Origin: Acidobacteriota bacterium
GTDB lineage: Bacteria > Acidobacteriota > Thermoanaerobaculia > Multivoradales > SZUA-115
Assembly (NCBI GenBank): GCA_003231035.1
Contig: QIHU01000238.1
Span: forward strand, 1-12,443
Length of the DNA stretch: 12,443 nt
Reading direction: 5' to 3'
The notes under the pieces were generated by a model. The model was not told the DNA's origin, searched no databases, and saw only the letters and a program-made list of their open reading frames with translations. This document shows, piece by piece, positions 5,137-11,024 of the stretch (position 1 is the stretch's first letter; every line of letters starts with the position of its first letter). Position numbers and translations under genes: made by a program.

Positions 5137-7122
5137 TCAAACGAGCTCCGCATCCGCCATCACTTCGACCAAGGCCGGGCCGTCGTGGGCTAGAGCCTTG
5201 GCGATCGCCCCTTCGAGGTGTTCGGGGCGGGTGACGCGGATGCCCAGGGCGCCGCAGAGTTCCGCGTAGCTGGCGAAGTTCGGATTGTGCAGGGAGGTCT
5301 GCCAGACATCCCAGTTGCCGGAGCGTTGCTCCTTGCTGATCTTGCCCAGCTCGCTGTTGTTGACGAGGATGTGGGTGAGCTTCATGCCGTACTTGACCGC
5401 CGTGGTCAGTTCGCCGAGGTACTGCCCGAAACCGCCGTCTCCCGACACCGCGACCACCGGTCGGCCGGCGAACGGGGACTCTTCTTCTTGGGTGGCCGCC
5501 CAAGCCCCCATCGCCGCTGGGAAGGCAAAGCCGATCGAGCCGAGGTAGCCGGACATGAGCACGGTTTGCGAACGGCACTCGAAATAGCGACCGAAGGAGT
5601 AGGCGTTGTTGCCGACGTCGACCGCGATGATGGCGTCTTGCGGCACGGTGCGATTCATCGCCGCGAAGATCGATGCCGAGTCCACACCGCGCCCCCGGTA
5701 CTCGGCCTCGCGCCGCTTCTTCTCGTGGCGCCAGATCTTCCACCGTTCGGCAACTTGAGAGCGTTGATCTTCGGCCGCGAAGCTCTCGCGGGTGGTCAGA
5801 TCCTGGCACAGCAGCCGACAGGTGACGCCAATCTCACCCCACACCGGCACATCCACGGGGTGGAACTTGCCGAGCATCATCGGATCGAAGTCCACTTGGA
5901 TGGTCGGTTTCTTCGGGGTGATGCCGGTGTGGTTGGAGAACGAGGCGCCGAAGACCAGGAGGCAGTCGGCCTCGTTCATGAACCAGCTGGCGACCGGGGT
6001 TCCACTACGACCCAAGACCCCGCAGCCGAGAGGATGATGGTCGGAGATCTGCCCTTTGCCTTTGAAGGTGGTGACCACCGGGCAGCGCAAGAGGGTCGCC
6101 AACTCGATCACGGACTCCATCTCGAACCGTGCTCCGTGACCGACGATGATCACCGGCCGCTGGGCACCGCGCAAGAGTTCGAGCGCGCCGGCCAACGCCT
6201 CGGCGGGCGGCGAGATGGTCCGTGGGGTCAGCCGTCCCGCCGGTCCGCCCGCCTTGGCCTTGGTCTTTGCCGGTAGGGTTTGTACCTCGTCGGGGAAGAT
6301 CAGGTGAGAGACGCCGCGGTTCAAGATGGCGCTCTTCGCCGCCAAGTTCATCAACTCGGCATGGCGGCTGCCGTCGAAGACCGTCTGGCTCCACTGCGCC
6401 ACTTTGCCGAAGGCGGCCACCAGATCGACCTCTTGAAAGGCGCCGGGTCCAAGCACTTGGGTGTCGACCTGGCCGGTCAAGGCCAACACCGGCGAGCGGT
6501 CGACATTGGCGTCCCAGAGGCCGGTCAGCAGGTTGGTGGCACCGGGGCCGGCGATCGCCAGGCAGGCGGCGGGCCTTCCGGTCAACTTGCCATAGGCGGA
6601 GGCGGCGAAGGAGGCCGCGCCCTCGTGACGCACGCCGTAGAAGGTCAACTTCCCGGCTTCTTCCTGGCGTCGCAGGGCATCGGCCAAGCCGAGGTTCGAG
6701 TGACCGACCATGCCCCAGACGTGGCGAATCCCCCAGTTGACCATCGTTTCCGCCATCACGTCGGTCACCGTCGGCTGGTGCTCCAGGGTTGCCGGAAAGC
6801 CGACGTAGATTCCGTCCTCGCGCTCTTCGATGGCGAAGGTCTCGACCCCGTCGTCGTATCCCGGCGCCTTGCCGGTCAGCGGATCGTAGTCCCAACCGTG
6901 CCAAGGGCAGCGCAGCAGACCGTTTTCAATCGAGCCTTCGCCCAGTGGGCCGCCCTGGTGTGGACACCGGTTGTCAAGGGCCGCGAATTTGCCCTCGTAG
7001 TGCGTCATGCACACCGTGCGCAAGGCGCAGGTCACCGGTTTCACTCGCCCTTCCGGTAGCTCACCTGTTTCGAGTGCTTTGAACCAGACCCTGCGCGACG
7101 TGGACTCGGCATCTTGCGGCAT
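5137..7122 (-). CDS. Rieske ferredoxin domain fused to a pyruvate oxidase-like TPP enzyme
   Basis: The 661-residue protein starts at ATG 7122, with AAGGAG 9 nt upstream; a frame from 7158 is less likely. Residues ~10-110 are a ferredoxin-type Rieske [2Fe-2S] domain with ligands C53/H55 (CPHQGGPL) and C72/H75 (CPWHGW). Residues ~117-280 are the Pyr domain of a ThDP enzyme: VWGMVGHSNLGLADAL, catalytic Glu168 in FYGVRHEGAASFAA, and GPG at 192-194. The central domain (~305-440) is of the POX/AHAS type. The PP domain (~480-650) has the ThDP/Mg motif GDG (561-563) to NN (588-589). The nearest family by eye is pyruvate oxidase/PoxB. It likely decarboxylates a 2-oxo acid, with the Rieske centre as electron partner. 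It is soluble, with no signal peptide. It is divergent from the cytochrome b-Rieske operon across 124 bp. Substrate and product are not known. Confidence 0.85.
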   Translation of the reverse strand: MPQDAESTSRRVWFKALETGELPEGRVKPVTCALRTVCMTHYEGKFAALDNRCPHQGGPLGEGSIENGLLRCPWHGWDYDPLTGKAPGYDDGVETFAIEEREDGIYVGFPATLEHQPTVTDVMAETMVNWGIRHVWGMVGHSNLGLADALRRQEEAGKLTFYGVRHEGAASFAASAYGKLTGRPAACLAIAGPGATNLLTGLWDANVDRSPVLALTGQVDTQVLGPGAFQEVDLVAAFGKVAQWSQTVFDGSRHAELMNLAAKSAILNRGVSHLIFPDEVQTLPAKTKAKAGGPAGRLTPRTISPPAEALAGALELLRGAQRPVIIVGHGARFEMESVIELATLLRCPVVTTFKGKGQISDHHPLGCGVLGRSGTPVASWFMNEADCLLVFGASFSNHTGITPKKPTIQVDFDPMMLGKFHPVDVPVWGEIGVTCRLLCQDLTTRESFAAEDQRSQVAERWKIWRHEKKRREAEYRGRGVDSASIFAAMNRTVPQDAIIAVDVGNNAYSFGRYFECRSQTVLMSGYLGSIGFAFPAAMGAWAATQEEESPFAGRPVVAVSGDGGFGQYLGELTTAVKYGMKLTHILVNNSELGKISKEQRSGNWDVWQTSLHNPNFASYAELCGALGIRVTRPEHLEGAIAKALAHDGPALVEVMADAELV

Positions 7123-7246
7123 GCGGTTCAGCTCCTTAGGCAAGGCCGGCAGGGCCATCGCTGCGCTCGGCCTGGGCTTGATAGAATGGCATCACCCTAC
7201 CAGCAGCTCACCGAACCGAGAGTCAACCCGGAACCCGCGAATATCG
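7123..7246. promoter_or_regulatory. Divergent intergenic region between TPP-Rieske gene and membrane redox operon
   Basis: This 124-bp gap must hold promoters for both directions. TAGAAT at 7182-7187 (plus) resembles a -10, but no matching -35 is seen. TTGACT on the minus strand (7226 to 7221) resembles a -35 without a good -10. The minus-strand ribosome binding site AAGGAG lies next to the TPP gene start. No clear operator palindrome was found. Confidence 0.4.
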
Positions 7247-7522
7247 ATGCACCAGACTACCGCTACGATCTTGGTTCTCTGCGCTGGCGGCTATCTGGTT
7301 CTTGGAGTGGTCTTCGCCCTACCCTTCATCTTGCGCGGCGTTGCGCGCATCGACCCTTCGGCGCGCGGCAGCGGCTGGGGTTTTCGCTTGGCCATCCTGC
7401 CCGCCTCGATCGCCCTGTGGCCCCTACTCGTCGGGCGCTGGTGGCGGCGAACGGGACCGCCAGAGGAGCGCAACGCCCATCGCCAGGCGGCGCGACCCAA
7501 GGCGCAAGAGGATGCACGATGA
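7247..7522 (+). CDS. Small two-helix membrane protein, first gene of the redox operon
   Basis: ATG at 7247 gives 91 residues with two membrane helices, about 6-29 (ATILVLCAGGYLVLGVVFAL) and 46-64 (FRLAILPASIALWPLLVG). A loop RIDPSARGSGWG joins them, and a charged cytoplasmic-type tail follows. The pattern of Gly-rich first helix, DPxA loop and LWP in the second helix looks like a conserved small protein rather than a chance ORF, but I know no function. An in-frame extension back to 7007 lies antisense to the TPP gene and is dismissed. Its stop overlaps the next start (ATGA at 7519-7522). The operon position suggests an accessory subunit of the cytochrome b-Rieske protein. Confidence 0.75.
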   Translation: MHQTTATILVLCAGGYLVLGVVFALPFILRGVARIDPSARGSGWGFRLAILPASIALWPLLVGRWWRRTGPPEERNAHRQAARPKAQEDAR

Positions 7523-7620
7523 TTCGCCGCCTGCGCCGCCGCCATAGCCGGTGGATTACGATTTTGGCCGTGTTGATTCCGTTGCTCTATCTGGCCGCGC
7601 TCGCGGTGAGACCCGGCTAA
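7519..7620 (+). CDS. 33-residue single-helix membrane peptide
   Basis: ATG at 7519 overlaps the previous stop by four bases and the frame ends at TAA 7618-7620, four bases before the cytochrome b-Rieske start. The peptide has a very basic N-terminus (MIRRLRRRHSRW) followed by one hydrophobic helix (ITILAVLIPLLYLAALAV), so the N-terminus should be cytoplasmic by the positive-inside rule. Tight coupling on both sides argues that it is translated. It resembles the tiny structural subunits found in cytochrome complexes, but no family can be named. Confidence 0.65.
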   Translation: MIRRLRRRHSRWITILAVLIPLLYLAALAVRPG

Positions 7621-7624
7621 GCCC

Positions 7625-8683
7625 ATGTCACACGTCTACCGCGCGGTGGGTTGGAACCGACAGAAACGAATCTACGACTTGACCCTGGCGGGCGGCGTCG
7701 GCCTCTATCTCACCCTGTTCGTCGGCCTCGGAATCCTCTTCCACCCTCAAGCAACGGCCGAGACCTTGCTGATCCGGGCACTGGGTACCTGCGCCTTCCT
7801 GCTGCTCCACATCATCCTGATGATCGGCCCGCTGTGCCGAATCGACGATCGATTCTTGCCCCTCCTCTACAACCGGCGCCACCTCGGCGTGACGATGTTC
7901 CTACTCGGTCTGGCGCACGGCCTCTTCGCGCTGTTTCAGTTCCATGCGCTGGGCACGCTCAACCCGATGGTGAGCCTTCTGATCAGCAATGGTAGCTGGG
8001 GCAGCCTCGGTCAGTTCCCGTTCCAGAGTCTTGGTTTCGCGGCGTTGATCATTCTCTTCTTGATGGCCGCCACCAGCCACGACTTCTGGTTGGCGACCTT
8101 GACCGCGCCGGCGTGGAAGGCACTCCACATGGGGGTCTACCTCGCCTACGGCCTGCTGGTGATGCATGTGGCGCTCGGCTCGATACAAGCCCACGCCAGC
8201 CCCTGGTTGGCGCTCGCGGTGGGCGCCGGTTTCGTCCTCGTCCTGGGCTTGCACCTGACCAGCGCCCAGCGCGAGCGCGTCGACGATCAAAAGATGGACC
8301 GCCCCCTATTTCCTCCCGACGACGACGGCTTCGTGGAGGTCTGCAAGGTGGGTGAGATCGCGGAGAATCGCGCGCGGGTGATCTGCCTTTCCGGCGAGCG
8401 AGTAGCGGTTTTCAAGTACGACGGCAAGGTCTCGGCCTTGTCCAACGTCTGCCAACACCAAAACGGCCCGCTCGGCGAAGGCCGGGTGATCGACGGCTGC
8501 GTCACCTGCCCTTGGCACGGCTACCAGTACCGGCCCGAGAACGGCGCCTCGCCGCCGCCATTCGAAGAACGGGTGCCGACCTTCCGGGTACGACTCGAAG
8601 GCGACCGGGTGTGGATTCACCCCACGCCCAATCCTCCCGGCACGTTCGTCGAGCCAGCCACGATCTTAGGTGGGGATCTCTAG
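7625..8683 (+). CDS. Ferric reductase-like cytochrome b domain fused to Rieske [2Fe-2S] domain
   Basis: The 352-residue protein has about six membrane helices (roughly 20-40, 47-70, 87-107, 133-151, 165-185, 191-211), in the style of ferric reductase-like/YedZ (MsrQ) cytochromes b. Histidines well placed as heme ligands are H62, H86, H98, H152, H168 and H181. A cytosolic-type linker leads to a Rieske domain (residues ~235-335) with ligands C276/H278 (CQHQNGPLGEG) and C295/H298 (CPWHGY). It should pass electrons between the [2Fe-2S] centre and membrane b hemes, and from there to or from quinone; direction is not known. The Rieske ligand spacing equals that of the divergent TPP-Rieske enzyme. 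It starts four bases after the 33-residue gene and ends one base before the next gene. Confidence 0.85.
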   Translation: MSHVYRAVGWNRQKRIYDLTLAGGVGLYLTLFVGLGILFHPQATAETLLIRALGTCAFLLLHIILMIGPLCRIDDRFLPLLYNRRHLGVTMFLLGLAHGLFALFQFHALGTLNPMVSLLISNGSWGSLGQFPFQSLGFAALIILFLMAATSHDFWLATLTAPAWKALHMGVYLAYGLLVMHVALGSIQAHASPWLALAVGAGFVLVLGLHLTSAQRERVDDQKMDRPLFPPDDDGFVEVCKVGEIAENRARVICLSGERVAVFKYDGKVSALSNVCQHQNGPLGEGRVIDGCVTCPWHGYQYRPENGASPPPFEERVPTFRVRLEGDRVWIHPTPNPPGTFVEPATILGGDL

Positions 8684-8684
8684 G

Positions 8685-9461
8685 ATGCCACCCAAGAGCC
8701 AGGGCGAGATGTACGTCGGCTATCAGAAGGCGGCGCCGCCGGCTCTGGCGCGATTCACTCGCCGCGCGGTGGCCCTCCTCCTCGCCTCGGTGGCACTCTT
8801 CGCCGCCGCCACCGCCTTCGACCAGGGACCCTTCTCCGCTTCGGTCTTCGAGTTTGGGGTCGAACGCGAGTTCGAGGGGATCCTCGTCGAAACGCCATTC
8901 CCGATGCTGCGCATCGACCGGTCGAAGCTGCCCAAAGGGGCGCCCGATTTTCCCGACTACCTGCTGGTTAGTTTCGGCAAGCACGGCGCTCAAGGGGAAG
9001 CGCTAGGCTTCGCTGGGCAGCCGGTTCGCCTTCGCGGCAGCCTGATCCACGGCTCGCAGGGAGCCATGATCGAGCTTGTTCCTGGCTCGATCTCGGGGCT
9101 CGCTAGCACCGCCAATGTGGCGCGCAAAGCGGACGGCGAAGCTCTTGGGGAGGTCACCCTACGCGGCGAGATTGTCGACAGCAAGTGCTTCCTCGGGGTG
9201 ATGAAACCGGGACGTGGCAAGACCCACCGCGGTTGCGCCTCGCTCTGCATCCGTGGCGGCATCCCTCCCGCGCTGCTGGTGCGCGGCGAAACGGTCGCCG
9301 GGGCCCGATTGATTCTGCTGGTCGACACCGAAGGTCGCCCGCTCGATGAGCGGATGCTCGGTTGGGTAGCCCAGCCCATCGAACTCACCGGCCACGCGCG
9401 CCGCTACGGCGATCTAGTCGTCTTGGCCACCGACCCGGCGACCTTCAAGCTCGTAGGTTAG
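8685..9461 (+). CDS. Membrane-anchored periplasmic-type protein with C-x15-C-x3-C motif, unknown function
   Basis: The 258-residue protein has one N-terminal membrane helix (about 28-45, AVALLLASVALFAAATA) preceded by basic residues. Two beta-rich segments follow, EFEGILVETPFPMLRI and VTLRGEIVDSKC. The second leads to a Cys/His cluster: C168, H181, C184 and C188 in GKTHRGCASLCIRGGIPP. This could bind a metal, a heme or a cofactor, or form disulfides. I have the impression of a conserved family of unknown function that goes with such redox genes, but cannot name a domain. ATG 8685 is one base after the previous stop; GTG 8670 in frame is an alternative that overlaps it. It is last in the four-gene operon and may be the extracytoplasmic partner of the cytochrome b-Rieske protein. 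Confidence 0.75.
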   Translation: MPPKSQGEMYVGYQKAAPPALARFTRRAVALLLASVALFAAATAFDQGPFSASVFEFGVEREFEGILVETPFPMLRIDRSKLPKGAPDFPDYLLVSFGKHGAQGEALGFAGQPVRLRGSLIHGSQGAMIELVPGSISGLASTANVARKADGEALGEVTLRGEIVDSKCFLGVMKPGRGKTHRGCASLCIRGGIPPALLVRGETVAGARLILLVDTEGRPLDERMLGWVAQPIELTGHARRYGDLVVLATDPATFKLVG

Positions 9462-9487
9462 CGCCCTGATCAAGGAGCAACCTAATC

Positions 9488-9598
9488 GTGGCTAACCGCG
9501 TATTCAATGGCGGAGAGCAGCTTGGCACAGGACGGGGAGCCGCGCTCCTCAAGCCTCTGTGGGGCTCGATCTGGAGGCTGGTGGAGTTTCGCCGGTAG
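9488..9598 (+). CDS. Possible 36-residue ORF with a good ribosome binding site
   Basis: In the 190-bp gap after the redox operon, AAGGAG at 9472-9477 is followed 10 nt later by GTG 9488 and a 37-codon frame to TAG 9596-9598. The peptide is basic with a Trp-rich end (LLKPLWGSIWRLVEFRR) that could be an amphipathic helix. No family is recognised. It may be a leader peptide, a small protein or chance. Otherwise this gap holds the ribosome binding site of the next gene (GGGGAGG, 8 nt before 9652). Confidence 0.25.
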   Translation: MANRVFNGGEQLGTGRGAALLKPLWGSIWRLVEFRR

Positions 9599-9651
9599 GC
9601 GATGCGACCGCCGCGCCGATCTGCAATACTGCGCTCGGGGAGGATTTCGGG

Positions 9652-10464
9652 ATGTTAGCTGACTCGCACCAACGCAATGGCCCACACCGGTACCCGCCGT
9701 CCCCGGAAGGGCTGCCGAGTGGGGTGATCGATCAAGGGCCCTACCGGGCTCGCTTCGCGCGCGGCGCGGCCGAGCTGGATCAGATCTTGCGGCTGCGATT
9801 CCGGGTTTTCAACCTAGAGCTGGGCGAAGGGCTGGAAGCCTCCTTCGCCACCCAACGCGACGAGGACAACTTCGATCTTCACTGCCATCACCTCTTGGTG
9901 GAAGACCGCCAGGACGGCGCGATCATCGGCACCTACCGACTGCAAACGGGTTCCATGGCCAAGGCCGGTAACGGATTCTACTCGGCGGGAGAGTTCGACT
10001 TGACCGGTTTGCCCGCCGGCCTCACCGACCAGGCCCTCGAACTCGGCCGCGCCTGCATCGCCCGCGAGCACCGCAACCGCACGGTGCTGTTCTTGCTCTG
10101 GCGTGGACTGGCCCGGTACATGGATAACAGCCAGCTTCGCTACCTCTTCGGATGCTGCTCCTTGACCAGCCAGGATCCCGCCGAAGGTCTTCGGGCCCTG
10201 GCCCACCTCGAACGAACAGGTAAGATCCATCCGAAGATTGCAGTCCACCCACAGCCTGGCCTCGCCTGCCCAGGGGCCGATGAGGCCAGCGCCAGCGAAG
10301 AGCGATTCAGCTTGCCGATCTTGTTTCGCACCTATCTGCGCTACGGCGGGCTCGTCTGCGGCCGACCGGCGATCGATCGAGAGTTCAAGACCATCGACTT
10401 CTTCCTCCTCTTCGACCTCGAAACACTGTCCGCCAAGAAGCGCGCGGTCTTCTTCGGCGGCTAG
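9652..10464 (+). CDS. OlsB/hemolysin-like GNAT N-acyltransferase
   Basis: The 270-residue protein belongs to the OlsB-like acyltransferase group (Acetyltransf_5 type), which moves an acyl chain from acyl-ACP to an amino group, for example ornithine in ornithine lipid synthesis. Visible motifs in order: LRLRFRVFNLELGEG (47-60), DNFDLHCHHLLVED (72-85), GTYRLQTG (93-100), GFYSAGEFDL (108-117), LELGRACI (129-136), LLWRGLARYM (148-157) and LFGCCSL (165-171). There is no signal peptide or membrane helix, so it is cytosolic or peripheral. The start at 9652 has GGGGAGG at a good distance; an upstream GTG at 9559 lacks homology. It is the first clear gene of the unit with the DinB-like and DedA/ATP-grasp genes. 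Amino acceptor and acyl donor are not determined by sequence. Confidence 0.82.
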   Translation: MLADSHQRNGPHRYPPSPEGLPSGVIDQGPYRARFARGAAELDQILRLRFRVFNLELGEGLEASFATQRDEDNFDLHCHHLLVEDRQDGAIIGTYRLQTGSMAKAGNGFYSAGEFDLTGLPAGLTDQALELGRACIAREHRNRTVLFLLWRGLARYMDNSQLRYLFGCCSLTSQDPAEGLRALAHLERTGKIHPKIAVHPQPGLACPGADEASASEERFSLPILFRTYLRYGGLVCGRPAIDREFKTIDFFLLFDLETLSAKKRAVFFGG

Positions 10465-10495
10465 CCCCCTTCGCCCCACTGCCTTGGGAGAGATG

Positions 10496-11014
10496 ATGAG
10501 TTTCGACTGCCTCAAAGAAGACAACCTCTTCTTCCTCCAGCAGGGGCTAGACCTCTTGCGCAAGCTGGACGACCACCAATTCGCCGCCCAGCCCCAGTCG
10601 CCGATGAGTTCGGTCGGCGGCCACTTGCGCCATTGCATCGATTTTTACGCCCGTTTCTTGGATGGGATGGGTGACGGCAAGATCGACTACGACGCCCGAA
10701 CCCGCGATCCAAGGCTGGAAATCGATCGCAGCCACGCCGCCGACATCATCGCCCACCTGATGGAGCGTCTCTCCCTCCTCGGCGCGTGTGATCAACGCCC
10801 GCTGCGAGTGTCCATGGACCGGCGAGGAGCTCACGAGGAACCCTGCTGGGCCACCTCGTCGGTGGAACGGGAGCTGCAATTCCTGCGTAGCCACACCGTT
10901 CATCACTATGCGCTGATCTCGGCCTCTCTCCACCAACTCGGTGTCCCGCCAGAGGACGACTTCGGAGTCGCCCCTGCCACTCTCGCCTATCGCCAGCAAA
11001 TGGTCACCGGCTGA
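10496..11014 (+). CDS. DinB-family (DinB/YfiT-like) putative metalloprotein
   Basis: The 172-residue protein looks like a four-helix DinB/YfiT-fold protein. The metal-binding His triad is probably H43 (SVGGHLRHC), H133 and H137 (RSHTVHHYALI), matching the family spacing of one His near the start of helix 2 and HxxxH in helix 3. Some members of the superfamily are bacillithiol- or mycothiol-dependent transferases; most have no known role. ATG 10496 was chosen over ATG 10493 because GGGAG (10486-10490) is then 5 nt away; either is possible. A longer frame from 10238 is antisense-free noise inside the acyltransferase gene. It sits 31 nt after the acyltransferase stop and 10 nt before the next start, so it is probably cotranscribed. 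Confidence 0.8.
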   Translation: MSFDCLKEDNLFFLQQGLDLLRKLDDHQFAAQPQSPMSSVGGHLRHCIDFYARFLDGMGDGKIDYDARTRDPRLEIDRSHAADIIAHLMERLSLLGACDQRPLRVSMDRRGAHEEPCWATSSVERELQFLRSHTVHHYALISASLHQLGVPPEDDFGVAPATLAYRQQMVTG

Positions 11015-11024
11015 TCGCATCGGC

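Noticed and set aside
5218..6276. A 352-codon plus-strand frame and several others (6280-7059, 6005-6904 minus, 4991-5809 minus) across the TPP-Rieske gene
   Set aside because: They lie opposite or out of frame with a gene whose catalytic and cluster motifs are intact, and their translations are Arg/Gly/Pro-rich with no domain pattern.
7007..7246. N-terminal extension of the small two-helix protein back to 7007
   Set aside because: The extension overlaps the start of the divergent TPP-Rieske gene and has no membrane or conserved pattern; ATG 7247 begins right at the first helix.
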